Notes: generated from the sequence alone by a model not told the origin. Shown: positions 42,313-51,642, counted from the first letter of the stretch. The stretch is 64,000 nt of DNA from Thermoanaerobaculia bacterium (GCA_022826745.1 JAJDUI010000017.1:1-64000); one strand, 5' to 3'. Numbers and translations: made by a program.

Positions 42313-43245
42313 TCAGTCGAAAAGGCCGCTGGGCGAGTTCTTCGCGCCCGTGAAGTCCGGCCCTTCTTCACGCCAGCCGTTGAAGATCCTCTCTCCCATC
42401 AAACGGGCGAACCGGGGCTCGTCGGCATAGCGCTCGAACACCTCGGGATACCGCGTATCGCCGCGTCGCTCCTGGGTCGAGAGATGCGGCCGGCAGAAGT
42501 AAACCGCGAGATTGATCCGCGCGCCCGGCAACTCCCGTCGCCAACCGCCGTGCCACGAGTTGCCATGCCAGATCGCGGCATCTCCCGGATCGAGCTCCAT
42601 GGTCACGGCGCCTCGCGGCACCTTCCACTCGAGGGCGTCCAGCTCTTCCGGATCGAGCTTCTTCGCCAGGATCTCCGGGACGGTCTGATGACCCGCCATC
42701 CAGTTCTCGTGAGCCGTGGGCTGGCGCTGTTTTCGATGGCTGCCCGGGAAGAGCACCAGCGCGCCCGCTTCCCGGCTGTAGGGCGTCAGAGCGTAGTTGC
42801 AGTTGGCGACCAGGGACGTCTCCGTCATGCCGACTCGAACCCCATCGGCGTGCACCGACAAAGGCATGCCGCCGGGCCCGCGAAAGTGACTGCCCATGGA
42901 AGACAACACACAACTCTCACCCAGCAGATAGGTGATCATCGCGAGCGGCTTCGGCTCCAGCAGGATCTCGGGGAAGACCGGATCCTCGAAGATCAAGTAG
43001 TGCTGATACGCCATACCACTGAAGTCGTCTGACGTGGCCGTGTCGGGATCGACTTTCCTGCCCGTTGTCCTTTCAACGCGCCGCAGGATGGCCGCCTTGG
43101 CGCGCTCGATCCGGTCTTCGGACAGCACGCCCGGGAGCACCGTGTACCCATTGGTCTCGAGCTCGAGCAGGTTCTCGTTGAGACCGAGCTCCGCAATGCT
43201 CGCGAGCACCCGCTCGCGCGCCTGGTTGTCTTTGCCGGGGGCCAT
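42313..43245 (-). CDS. phytanoyl-CoA dioxygenase-like protein 1
   Basis: A 310-residue Fe(II)/2-oxoglutarate oxygenase of the PhyH family, starting MAPGKDNQARERVLASIAEL. The iron triad is in LSVHADGVRVG (His-x-Asp) and in DAAIWHGNSWHGG with the distal His; ARINLAVYF carries the 2-oxoglutarate Arg. No signal peptide. Its start lies 18 bp from the divergent sulfatase 3 start, so the two share a minimal promoter region. Likely hydroxylates a small lipid, sterol or alkyl sulfate-type molecule; unknown. Confidence 0.88.
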   Translation of the reverse strand: MAPGKDNQARERVLASIAELGLNENLLELETNGYTVLPGVLSEDRIERAKAAILRRVERTTGRKVDPDTATSDDFSGMAYQHYLIFEDPVFPEILLEPKPLAMITYLLGESCVLSSMGSHFRGPGGMPLSVHADGVRVGMTETSLVANCNYALTPYSREAGALVLFPGSHRKQRQPTAHENWMAGHQTVPEILAKKLDPEELDALEWKVPRGAVTMELDPGDAAIWHGNSWHGGWRRELPGARINLAVYFCRPHLSTQERRGDTRYPEVFERYADEPRFARLMGERIFNGWREEGPDFTGAKNSPSGLFD

Positions 43246-43272
43246 CGCGCGCACTATAGCCTTGTGACCGGA

Positions 43273-44778
43273 ATGCTCTCGCGACGCGAATTGCTCGGGA
43301 ACCTGGGGCTCGGGGGCCTGGGGCTCGGGGGCCTGGGGCTCGGCGCCCTGGCCTCGGGCTGCGCGGGCAGTCGGAGACCGCGGGCGGACGGCCCCAACGT
43401 CCTGATGATCTCGATCGACGATCTGAACGACTGGATCGGCGTCCTCGACGGACACCCGCAGACGCTCACGCCGAACATCGACGCGCTCGCCGGGCGCGGC
43501 GTCACGTTCCGGCGGGCCTACTGCCAGACGCCCGCCTGCAACCCCTCCCGGGCGAGTCTGATGACCAGCCAGCGTCCCACCACCTCCGGCTGCTACGGCA
43601 ACGGCGACGTCTGGCGCGACGCCATGCCGCTGGCCGTCACCCTGCCGCAGCACTTCATGCAGCACGGCTATGAAGCGATCGGCGGCGGCAAGACGTTCCA
43701 CCAAAGCCAGAACGAGGCCGCGTCGTGGCACTACTACAACAGCTTCCGTGGCTTTCTCTGGGCCTCCGGCTACCCCGTGAACGAGCTCGACCGCGGCGGC
43801 TTCGACTGGGGCTCCCTCGACGTCGACGACGAAGAGACGACCGACACCCAGCTCGCCAACTGGGCGGCCGAGTACCTGTCGAGAGATCACTCCAGGCCGT
43901 TCTTCCTGGCCTGCGGCTTCTATCGCCCGCACCTGCCGTTCTACGCCCCGAAGAAGTACTTCGACAAGTTCCCCGAGGACGAGATGGAGCTGCCGCCCTA
44001 CCTGGCGAACGACCTCGACGACGTGCCGATGTCCGCGCCCACGGAGCGCGGCCTGGAGGACCACGAGCTGGTGACGGCGACGGGGCAGTGGCGGCGCGCC
44101 ATAGCGGCCTACCTGGCGTGCATCAACTTCACCGACGCGAACGTGGGGCGCGTGCTCAGAGCGCTCGACGAGGGGCCGCACGCCGGGAACACGGTCATCG
44201 TCCTGTGGACCGACCACGGCTGGCAGTTGGGCGAGAAGAACCAGTGGCGCAAGTACACGCTCTGGGAGCGCTCCTGCCGCGTGCCGATCATCTTCGCCGG
44301 CCCCGGGATCGAGGCGCAGGGAGAGTTCTGCGACCGGACCGCCGAGCTGCTCGACATCTACCCCACGCTGGCCGACCTCGCCGGGATCCCCGGGCGTGAC
44401 GACCTCGACGGCGAGAGCCTGCGGCCGCTGCTCGAGGATCCCGAGGCGGAGTGGGATCACCCCGCGATCACGTCCGACGCGCCGGACAGGCACTCGATCC
44501 GTACCGAGCGCTGGCGCTACACGACCTATCCCGACGGCGAAGAGCTCTACGACCACGACGCCGATCCGAACGAGTGGCGGAACCTCGCGAGCGCCCCCGA
44601 ACACGCCGGCACGAAGGAGCGGCTTCGGGCGATGCTGCCGCGAAACCCCTCGCGCAAGCAGGTGCTGCAGTTCGGCGATCAGCCCGAGGAAGAGCGTCGC
44701 CTCACCGAGCTCCTGCCGGGCCGCTCCCACAGGGCCGGCGCGGCGAACGACGTCGGCCTCGATCCGGCGCCGCCCTAG
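43273..44778 (+). CDS. type I sulfatase 3, lipoprotein
   Basis: A 501-residue sulfatase similar to iduronate-2-sulfatase-type enzymes (MISIDDLNDWIGVLDGHPQT, LWTDHGWQLGEKNQW). The activation motif is C89-N-P-S-R93. The leader MLSRRELLGNLGLGGLGLGG ends in a lipobox LASGC30, so it is a membrane-anchored lipoprotein. The leader is coded by three near-perfect 15-bp tandem repeats (CCTGGGGCTCGGGGG). A GTG three codons upstream is an alternative start. A TATAGC box at 43255-43260 would place the RNA start within a few bases of the start codon. Confidence 0.92.
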   Translation: MLSRRELLGNLGLGGLGLGGLGLGALASGCAGSRRPRADGPNVLMISIDDLNDWIGVLDGHPQTLTPNIDALAGRGVTFRRAYCQTPACNPSRASLMTSQRPTTSGCYGNGDVWRDAMPLAVTLPQHFMQHGYEAIGGGKTFHQSQNEAASWHYYNSFRGFLWASGYPVNELDRGGFDWGSLDVDDEETTDTQLANWAAEYLSRDHSRPFFLACGFYRPHLPFYAPKKYFDKFPEDEMELPPYLANDLDDVPMSAPTERGLEDHELVTATGQWRRAIAAYLACINFTDANVGRVLRALDEGPHAGNTVIVLWTDHGWQLGEKNQWRKYTLWERSCRVPIIFAGPGIEAQGEFCDRTAELLDIYPTLADLAGIPGRDDLDGESLRPLLEDPEAEWDHPAITSDAPDRHSIRTERWRYTTYPDGEELYDHDADPNEWRNLASAPEHAGTKERLRAMLPRNPSRKQVLQFGDQPEEERRLTELLPGRSHRAGAANDVGLDPAPP

Positions 44779-46581
44779 CTAACCGTCTGGAACGATCCAG
44801 ATCGGCGACGACCAGGCGCGCTCCTGGATCGTCGCCGGCAGGGAGACGCGCGGCGCCACGCCGGCTTTCACGGCATCCCACGTCGACCAGCGGCGAATCG
44901 GGTTCTCCAGGACGCGGACGTAGTAGAACGCGTACTGCCCGGGGTCGAAGCCGGGATCGCTCCAGGTCGCTCCCAGCTCGGCGTCGCCCACGTCCTGGCT
45001 GATGGCGCAGTTGGACAGGTCGACGGAGGCGCCGTTGTCCGGACATCGCTGGGTCGCGGGATCCGGCTCCAGCCCGTCGGAGCAGGCGACGTCGAAGATC
45101 CGCTCGTGCTGATCGCCGTCCTGCGCCCAGCCCTTGACGATCTGGAGACGCTGGAGCGGGGCGCCGGACGGATCGCGCAGCGCGCGGACCGCGAACACAG
45201 GGCTGCCGGCTCGGTCGGCGTCGAGTTCGCCTCCCATGGCGACGCCGCGCTCGTAGCCCACCGTTGCCATGTCGTCACGGAGGTGAAGGTCGTCAGGCAG
45301 GCCGTAGCCGGCGAACGTCCGCAACCGGATGCGAGTGCCCGACGTGGCGAAGGTTTCCTTGCGACGCAGGGCACCGTAGATGGCCTCCCGGCTGTTCTCC
45401 TCGGCCCAGACGCCGGTGAGGCCCGAGTTGCTGTAGAAGCGGCGGAAGACCTCGCGATACGTCGGTACGCCGTCGACGATGTCGATCGGGACCGAGCCCC
45501 TGCTGACCGGGTCGAAGTCATGCACGCCGACCTTGCCGGTGTGCTTCTCCTCGTCGAACACGAACCCCGAGTTGTGGGTGTCGCTGGCGCCGACGAACCC
45601 AAGGCGATACGGGTTGAAGCCCTCCTGGCTCTGAAACGCGATGCCGTCCAGCAGCGCCTGGCGGACGTAGCTGCCCCTGGGTCGGCTCCTGGCCCACTGG
45701 CCGACGCGAAAGGGGAAGATCTCGAAGTCGGCCCACTCGTCGTTGGGCGACAGAACGGGATGGGTCTCCGAGGTGCCCTTGACCTGCGTGATCTCGACGA
45801 GCGGCTCGTTGCGCATCCGCTTCGTCGCGTAATCGGCGTCGAGCGGGCCGCCGGCGAACGTCTCGGTCTGGAACATCCAGCCGTCCGAGCCGTTCGAGTT
45901 GTGCGGGATCGCCAGCGCCTCGATGCCCTGGTCACGCAGGAGATCCATCCAGCTCCAGAGGTCCTCGGGATTCGGCGAATCGAGTCGGCTGAAGGGTTCC
46001 CGGGGTGCCGTGCCGCCCCTGAAGATCACGTTCCGGTGCAGGTTGCCGCCGTCCCGCGAGGGGGTGTACTCGTAGGCGATGAAGGTCGTCAGGCTGCCCG
46101 GCCGGTAGTGGCGTTCCGCGGCGGCGACGATCTCCTCCCACGCCGTTCGCACCACTTCGGGATCCGCGTGCCCGGCCACGAAGTCCGAGGCGCCCGGCAG
46201 GTAGCCTCCCCTCGCCTTCACCGTGGTCGGGTCGACGTAGCGCTCGACCTCGGGGTCGCCCGCCAGCGGGTGGCCGGGGTCGGCGAGTGCGCGCAGGACC
46301 CCCAGGTACGCGGCGTGGTCCGTCACGGCGTAGAAGTCCAGCGGCCGGTCGAGCTGGATCTCGTTTCCCGAGGGATGCAGGATCGCCTCTCCGGCAGCGA
46401 AGCGGTACGCGTCGTCGGCGGTCGTCCGCGTGGCGAACGAGAAGGCGTCGAACGAGTAGGCGGTGTGCACGTGCAGGTCGCCGAAGAACGCGGAGCGCTC
46501 CTCGCCCGCGGCAGGCGAGAGCCCCGTGACCGCCGGGACAAGCCCCAGGATCGCCGGGAGAAGGAGTCGGGGAGGTCGCAT
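44779..46581 (-). CDS. DUF3604 family exported protein
   Basis: A 600-residue secreted protein with signal peptide MRPPRLLLPAILGLVPAVTG and GGAG before the ATG. It begins with FFGDLHVHTAYSFDAFSFAT, a PHP-like metal motif, and shows FYAVTDHAAYLGVLRAL, GFVGASDTHNSGFVFD and EENSREAIYGALRRKETFAT, all characteristic of DUF3604. The family is often found beside sulfatases and PQQ-type proteins and is thought to be a metal-dependent hydrolase; the substrate is not established. It is the last of three co-directional genes with the beta-propeller and the metallo-beta-lactamase-fold protein. Confidence 0.9.
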   Translation of the reverse strand: MRPPRLLLPAILGLVPAVTGLSPAAGEERSAFFGDLHVHTAYSFDAFSFATRTTADDAYRFAAGEAILHPSGNEIQLDRPLDFYAVTDHAAYLGVLRALADPGHPLAGDPEVERYVDPTTVKARGGYLPGASDFVAGHADPEVVRTAWEEIVAAAERHYRPGSLTTFIAYEYTPSRDGGNLHRNVIFRGGTAPREPFSRLDSPNPEDLWSWMDLLRDQGIEALAIPHNSNGSDGWMFQTETFAGGPLDADYATKRMRNEPLVEITQVKGTSETHPVLSPNDEWADFEIFPFRVGQWARSRPRGSYVRQALLDGIAFQSQEGFNPYRLGFVGASDTHNSGFVFDEEKHTGKVGVHDFDPVSRGSVPIDIVDGVPTYREVFRRFYSNSGLTGVWAEENSREAIYGALRRKETFATSGTRIRLRTFAGYGLPDDLHLRDDMATVGYERGVAMGGELDADRAGSPVFAVRALRDPSGAPLQRLQIVKGWAQDGDQHERIFDVACSDGLEPDPATQRCPDNGASVDLSNCAISQDVGDAELGATWSDPGFDPGQYAFYYVRVLENPIRRWSTWDAVKAGVAPRVSLPATIQERAWSSPIWIVPDG

Positions 46582-46595
46582 CGTGGCTCCGGACG

Positions 46596-47939
46596 TCACT
46601 GGTAATCCGCCTGGTCCAACGACGCGGCGATCATCTCCTCGTCGTTTCTCACGTAGACGTTCTTGTTGGCGTAGGCCGGGTGAACCCAGCTCACGTAGCG
46701 CAGTTCGCGCCGGTTACCCGGGCGCGACGTGGGGGTGATGAGGTGCGTCCGGCTGATCTCTTCGTAGCCGGAAGGACTCAGTCGGGCGATGATCAGGTCG
46801 CCGCGATCGTTGTTGATGAACACCCGATCGCCGTTCCGGACCAGGAAGCCGGACACCCAGCGCCGTCGTTCTCCGGTCGCTTCCTGCGTTTCCCAGAGAC
46901 GCTCGCCCGTCTCGGCGTTCAGGCCGCGCAACTGGCCGTAGCTGCAGATGCCGTAGATGGTCCCGCCCTCGATGATCGGCGTCGCCAGGACGGCGTGGAG
47001 CCCGTCGGTCTGGATCTCGCTGTTGCTCGAGCCCTTCCAGGCGACGGTGGCGCCGGGCCTGTCCTGGTCGAGGTTCAGCATCAGGGGTCCGTCGTAGAAG
47101 GTCGTGAAGAACAGTTGCGATCCGACCTGCACCGGCGTCGCGACGGTCATCGCGCCGCCGACCGTGTAGGGCTGCCGCCAGTAGAACTCGCCGTTCGTCG
47201 GATCGAGCGATACGACCTCTTCCGGATTCCAGACGATGAGCTGCCGCGCGCCCCCTGCCTCGATGATGATCGGCTGCGCGACGCCGAGGTCCGCTTCGCT
47301 GTCGAGCGCGCGCCAGACCTCCTCGCCGGTCATCTTGTCGAACGCCACGACCCGCGCGTTCTCCGGGCCGCCGACGAAGCAGATGAGCCGCGGACCGTCG
47401 ACCAGCGGCGCGCTGGCGAAGCCCCAGTCGAACCCCCACTGCAACCGGTCGACGCCGTAGTCCTCCGCGTAGTCCTTGCGCCAGAGGAGTTCCCCGGTTT
47501 CGATGTCGAACGCCGACAGGACGCCCGTGCGTCCCAGGGTGTAGACGCGGTTCCCGTCGACTGTCGGCGTCGCGCCAGGGCCCGTTTCCCACTGGATCCC
47601 CGCGTAATCGGCCTCCCATTCCCGGGTCCACAGGATGCGGCCGGTCGCCTCGTCGAGCGCGAGCGCCCGCTCGGTTCCGCGCATGCCGTGGGTGGCTTCG
47701 AAATCCGTGATGAAAACGCGGCCGTCGGCCACGGCGGGACCCGCGAAGCCGGCCTTGATCGGCGTCCGCCAGCGCACCTTCAGGCCCTCGGCGGGGAACT
47801 CTTCCAGGAGCCCGGTCTCGTGCCAGACGCCGAGGCGGCCCTTGCCTCGAAACTCCGGCCAGTCGTCGGCACGCGCCTGGGTCCAACCCACCAGGATGGT
47901 CGCGGCGCACACGAGAGGCGCCGTGAGTCGTCCGGTCAT
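46596..47939 (-). CDS. PQQ-like beta-propeller protein 1
   Basis: A 447-residue exported protein starting MTGRLTAPLVCAATILVGWT. It carries at least six PQQ-like propeller blades with tryptophan-docking motifs such as LDEATGRILWTREW, FDIETGELLWRKDY, FDKMTGEEVWRAL and LNAETGERLWETQEA. DWPEFRGKGRLGVWHETGLL is the usual first block of these outer-membrane or periplasmic repeat proteins. It lacks the disulfide and acid residues of PQQ alcohol dehydrogenases, so it is probably structural or binding. It lies ten bases after the upstream stop and overlaps the DUF3604 leader. Confidence 0.88.
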   Translation of the reverse strand: MTGRLTAPLVCAATILVGWTQARADDWPEFRGKGRLGVWHETGLLEEFPAEGLKVRWRTPIKAGFAGPAVADGRVFITDFEATHGMRGTERALALDEATGRILWTREWEADYAGIQWETGPGATPTVDGNRVYTLGRTGVLSAFDIETGELLWRKDYAEDYGVDRLQWGFDWGFASAPLVDGPRLICFVGGPENARVVAFDKMTGEEVWRALDSEADLGVAQPIIIEAGGARQLIVWNPEEVVSLDPTNGEFYWRQPYTVGGAMTVATPVQVGSQLFFTTFYDGPLMLNLDQDRPGATVAWKGSSNSEIQTDGLHAVLATPIIEGGTIYGICSYGQLRGLNAETGERLWETQEATGERRRWVSGFLVRNGDRVFINNDRGDLIIARLSPSGYEEISRTHLITPTSRPGNRRELRYVSWVHPAYANKNVYVRNDEEMIAASLDQADYQ

Positions 47940-47949
47940 GTGCGGCCCG

Positions 47950-48888
47950 CTACCGGTTCGCCAACTCGTCATAGATCGCCTCGATGTTCGCTCTCGCGTG
48001 TTCCATGCCGTAGTCCCCGTAGCGCTCGGGCAGCTCGAGGGTCGCCGCCGCCTCCTCGACGCTCAGGCCGGCCTGGAAGGCTTCTTCCGTGGCCTCCAGA
48101 AAGTCGCGATTGAAGTCGGCGTACTCCTTGAGATCTTCCCACGTCATGAACCCCGTCCAGGGGCGGTCCGCCCCGGTTTCGCGGCGACCCCTTCCGGCGT
48201 AGGTCACGGGAGCCTCGCCGTGGCCCGTGATCACACGGCTCACACCCCGGATCCCGGCGACCGCCTTCGCCAGCGTGTCCGGGAAGGCGACGCCGCTACC
48301 GCCGTTCTGCCTGTCGATGACCGGCGCCGCCTTCGATGGAAACAGGCCTCCCATGTACGCCACCCCCTTGGCAGGGAAGACAACGATGATGTCGCCATCG
48401 GTGTGGGCGGGTCCGAAGTGGTACAGCTCGATGCGGTCAATGTCCTCAAGCAGCGAGAACCGGTCGGCGAAGGTCCTCGTGGGCAGCGAGGCGGCGTTCG
48501 CACCCGAGTAGAGGTCCGTCCGGGCCATGTTCGCCTTCGTGTTCTCGTGCGCCACGATCAGGGTGGCGCTCCCGAACTCGCCGTTGCTGCCGGCATGATC
48601 CGGATGCGCGCTGGTGTTGATGATCGTCGTGACCGGAAGATCCGTCACCCCGTCGAGGGCTTCCCGCACCGCCTGGCCCCATCCCGGGCGCTTCGTGTCG
48701 ATCAACACGACGCCGCCGTTGATCTCGTCGATGAACGCCAGCGAGTTGGCCCCGCCGCCCGACAGGTGGTAGAGCGTGTCCATCACGCCCAGGGTGTCGA
48801 TGCGAACGGTCTTCGGCTCCTGCGCCTGACCGCCTGCCGCGATGGCCACGAGTGACACCAGTGAGAGAACCACGAGCCTTGCATCCAC
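47950..48888 (-). CDS. exported metallo-beta-lactamase-fold hydrolase
   Basis: A 312-residue protein beginning at GTG with AAGGAG upstream and a signal peptide cleaved after GGQAQ. The metal motif is NTSAHPDHAGSNGEFG, in which the first His of HxHxDH is replaced by Ser, plus YHFGPAHTDGDIIVVFP and VITGHGE. This is the MBL branch containing quinoprotein relay systems and lyases. The change in the first ligand may reduce zinc site 1. Heads the three-gene run with the beta-propeller and DUF3604 genes. Confidence 0.85.
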   Translation of the reverse strand: MDARLVVLSLVSLVAIAAGGQAQEPKTVRIDTLGVMDTLYHLSGGGANSLAFIDEINGGVVLIDTKRPGWGQAVREALDGVTDLPVTTIINTSAHPDHAGSNGEFGSATLIVAHENTKANMARTDLYSGANAASLPTRTFADRFSLLEDIDRIELYHFGPAHTDGDIIVVFPAKGVAYMGGLFPSKAAPVIDRQNGGSGVAFPDTLAKAVAGIRGVSRVITGHGEAPVTYAGRGRRETGADRPWTGFMTWEDLKEYADFNRDFLEATEEAFQAGLSVEEAAATLELPERYGDYGMEHARANIEAIYDELANR

Positions 48889-48902
48889 TGGCTTCGGCTC
48901 CT

Positions 48903-48985
48903 TTAGGTCAGGATTGCGGCGAGGCGAGCGAGTACCTCGTCCATGATCTACCCGGAGGTGGATTCGAGACGTTGCCGCGGCGCAC
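48903..48985 (-). pseudogene. collapsed MazF-type toxin remnant
   Basis: The MazE-like stop TAG overlaps a GTG that reads VRRGNVSNPPPGRSWTRY, the first six residues matching the MazF N-terminus. After an apparent internal deletion and frame change, ATG at 48944 reads MDEVLARLAAILT and stops at 48903, which is like a MazF/ChpB C-terminal helix. The two ends fit a toxin of about 110 residues reduced to 27 codons. The assignment rests on short motifs. Confidence 0.55.
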
Positions 48986-49242
48986 TACAACGGTTCTCTG
49001 CCGACGGACGGGCCATCAAGCCATGCCCGATCTCCGTCGGCGGGCGAGGCGGTCTCGTCGCACATCGCCAGCAACTCGTCGAGCGAGTAACTGGGACGGG
49101 TTCTCGGCGCAACGATCAGGCGGTCGCCCTCGACACCGATATTCACCTTGGCGCCAGCGGCCAGGTTCAGAAGATCGAGAAGCACCGGCGGCACCGCGAG
49201 CATGACAGAGCCACCGACCTTGCGGAGACTGGTGGTATGCAT
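48985..49242 (-). CDS. MazE/AbrB-type antitoxin, toxin lost
   Basis: An 85-residue SpoVT/AbrB swapped-hairpin protein starting MHTTSLRKVGGSVMLAVPPV, then LLDLLNLAAGAKVNIGVEGD and RLIVAPRTRPSYSLDELLAM, the typical MazE/ChpI layout with an acidic C-terminal toxin-binding tail. Its stop overlaps a GTG leading into a truncated MazF-like frame. A TACAAC box lies only eight bases before the ATG, so the message may be almost leaderless. Probably an autorepressor left without its toxin. Confidence 0.82.
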   Translation of the reverse strand: MHTTSLRKVGGSVMLAVPPVLLDLLNLAAGAKVNIGVEGDRLIVAPRTRPSYSLDELLAMCDETASPADGDRAWLDGPSVGREPL

Positions 49243-49340
49243 GTCTGTGTGTTGTACCACGGTGCGACTGTGAGGAGGACTACTTGGCCGGTGCCCCGAT
49301 GCGGCAGAATCGGCCGAGATCGAAAAGAGGAGGGGAGCAT

Positions 49341-50381
49341 ATGAAGGCCACACATCTGGGGCTCGGCATGGCTTGCACGCTGCTGGTTGCCGCCTGCGCG
49401 GCCCAGGAGCAGGAGACCGAGCCGGCGGCGGAACCCGCCCCGACCTACTCTCCCGAATCGCGCGATCTCACCCAGGCGGACATCGAGCGCCTGATGGAGG
49501 AGCTCTCCAACTGGGGTCGCTGGGGCGACGACGACCAGCTCGGGACGGCCAACCTGATCACGCCCGAGAAGCGCCTCGAGGCTCTGGCGCTGGCGACGGA
49601 GGGCATCTCCGTCTCGCTCGCCCATCCCCTGATCATCGAGCAGGCCGTCGACGTGCCGTTTCCGTTCGAGCGCGCCATCCTGCGGCTTCCCGATCCCGAC
49701 GAGGAGCCCGCGTTTCGCGGCGGCGTGAGCGACCGCTACGAGATCAGCTACCACGGCTACTCGCACAGCCACATCGACGCCCTGTGCCACATCCTCTACA
49801 AGGGGAAGATGTACAACGGCTACTCGCAGGACACGGTGACCGGGGAAGGCTGCACGCGATCCTCCATCTTCAACCTCCGGGGCGGCATCGTCACGAGGGG
49901 CATCGTGTTCGACATTCCGCGGCTCAAGGGTGTGCAGTATCTGGAGCCGGGCACGCCGATCTACACCGAGGATCTCGAGGCCTTCGAGGAGATGGCCGGA
50001 CTCCGCGTCCGTTCCGGCGACGCGATCTTCATCCGCACCGGGCGCTGGGCGCGGCGCGCCGAGCTCGGACCCTGGAATGTGTCGCAGAACGCCGCCGGCC
50101 TCCACGCCTCGACGATGCCCTGGGTGCGCTCCCGCGACATCTCGTTCATCGGCTCGGATGCCGCGCTCGACGTGGTGCCATCGCAGGTGGAGGGGGTCGA
50201 TCTTCCGGTCCACACCCTCACGATCGTCGCCATGGGCCTCGACATCTTTGACAACCAGGACCTCGAAGCCGTCGCCGAAACGGCGGCCGATCTGGGTCGC
50301 TGGGAGTTCCTGCTCGTGGCGGGGCCGCTGGCCGTCGAAACCGGAACCGGCTCGCCGATCAACGCACTGGCGATTTTCTGA
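49341..50381 (+). CDS. cyclase-family hydrolase 2, lipoprotein
   Basis: A 346-residue cyclase/kynurenine formamidase-like protein with a lipobox (LGMACTLLVAACAAQ) that would anchor it to a membrane. The metal motif is YHGYSHSHIDALCHILY near residue 150. NWGRWGDDDQLGTANLITPE is the family's usual N-terminal block. AGGAGGGGAG precedes the ATG. It is followed 34 bp later by an acyl-CoA dehydrogenase gene. A secreted position for this family is less common and suggests action on an extracellular substrate. Confidence 0.87.
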   Translation: MKATHLGLGMACTLLVAACAAQEQETEPAAEPAPTYSPESRDLTQADIERLMEELSNWGRWGDDDQLGTANLITPEKRLEALALATEGISVSLAHPLIIEQAVDVPFPFERAILRLPDPDEEPAFRGGVSDRYEISYHGYSHSHIDALCHILYKGKMYNGYSQDTVTGEGCTRSSIFNLRGGIVTRGIVFDIPRLKGVQYLEPGTPIYTEDLEAFEEMAGLRVRSGDAIFIRTGRWARRAELGPWNVSQNAAGLHASTMPWVRSRDISFIGSDAALDVVPSQVEGVDLPVHTLTIVAMGLDIFDNQDLEAVAETAADLGRWEFLLVAGPLAVETGTGSPINALAIF

Positions 50382-50415
50382 GACCGACCTCAATAGAACC
50401 ACTGAAGGAGAGACA

Positions 50416-51642
50416 ATGATCGATTTCGAGATTCCACAAGAGACCAAGGCGGTGCGCGCCAGGGTGCGCGACTTCGTCCAGAACGAGTGCATCCCGGCCG
50501 AAGAGGGATGCACGCCGGAGAACTTCGACGAGGTGCTGGCCGGGCTCCGCACGAAGGCGAGGTCGCAGGGGCTGTGGTGTCCCTTCATCCCGGAGGAGTA
50601 CGGCGGCATGGGCCTGAAGCCACTGGCCAACGCGCTGGTCCAGATGGAACTCGGCGAGAGCTTCCTGGGAGCGCTCTCCCTCAACACGCAGGGTCCCGAC
50701 GACGCGACGATGCTGACGCTGCTCGAGAACGGCACCGAGGACCAGAAGGAACGCTTCCTCAAGCCGCTGCTGGCGGGCGAGAAGCGCATCTGCTACTCGA
50801 TGACCGAGAGAGCCGCCGGCGCGGACGCCACGGGCATGCAGACCTCGGCCGTTCTCGACGGCGACAACTACGTGCTGAACGGCGAGAAGTGGTTCAGCTC
50901 CTCCGCGAGCGTCGCCGACGTCGCCCTCGTCATGGCGAAGACCGATCCCGACGTCGCCCGCCACCGGCAGTTCTCGACGTTCCTCGTCGAGCTGCCGAAC
51001 CCCGGCTACAGGATCGTCCGCGACATCGAGACGATGCAGCCGCACACCGATCTCGGCCTGAAGCTCGGAGGCTCGCACTCGGAGATCCGCATCGAGAACC
51101 TCATCGTCCCGAAGGAGAACCTCCTCGGCGGCCGCGGCCAGGGCTTCGCGATGGGCCAGCACCGCCTCGCCTACGGCCGGCTGCGTCACGGCATGCACAA
51201 CGTGGCGATGGCACAGCGCGCCCTCGACCTCGCCGTCGGGCACACGGTGAAGCGGGTGACGTTCGGCAAGCGCCTCGCCGACCGCCAGGGGGTGCGCTGG
51301 ATGCTCGCCGACTGCGCCGCCGAGCTCTACAAGGCCCGGCTCATGCTGCTCCATATCGCCTACAAGGCGGAGAACGGCATGGACCTGCGCGTCGAGAACG
51401 GCATCGCGAAGGTCTTCCTCGCCAACATGGTGCACCAGGTGGTCGACACCGCGATCCAGCTCCACGGCGCGCTGGGCTACAGCATGGACACGCCGCTGGC
51501 CCGCTGGTACCGCGGCATTCGTGCCCAGCGCCTGGTCGACGGGCCGGACGAGGTCCATCGCTGGCGCAGCGGCAAGAACGTCGTGCAGGCCTTCGAGGCG
51601 CACGGCACCTGCGCTTCCGCTTGCGGCGGCGATCTGCTTTGA
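50416..51642 (+). CDS. acyl-CoA dehydrogenase
   Basis: A 408-residue flavoprotein with GAAGGAGAG before the ATG. Family marks are CYSMTERAAGADATGMQTSA (FAD contacts), DGDNYVLNGEKWFSSSASVA, YGRLRHGMHNVAMAQRALDL and AIQLHGALGYSMDTPLARWY. The catalytic base is Glu in the RLVDGPDEVHRWRSGKNV segment, as in the ACAD10/11 branch. It should introduce an alpha-beta double bond into an acyl-CoA. Its TGA overlaps the possible TTG starts of the next gene. Confidence 0.92.
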   Translation: MIDFEIPQETKAVRARVRDFVQNECIPAEEGCTPENFDEVLAGLRTKARSQGLWCPFIPEEYGGMGLKPLANALVQMELGESFLGALSLNTQGPDDATMLTLLENGTEDQKERFLKPLLAGEKRICYSMTERAAGADATGMQTSAVLDGDNYVLNGEKWFSSSASVADVALVMAKTDPDVARHRQFSTFLVELPNPGYRIVRDIETMQPHTDLGLKLGGSHSEIRIENLIVPKENLLGGRGQGFAMGQHRLAYGRLRHGMHNVAMAQRALDLAVGHTVKRVTFGKRLADRQGVRWMLADCAAELYKARLMLLHIAYKAENGMDLRVENGIAKVFLANMVHQVVDTAIQLHGALGYSMDTPLARWYRGIRAQRLVDGPDEVHRWRSGKNVVQAFEAHGTCASACGGDLL

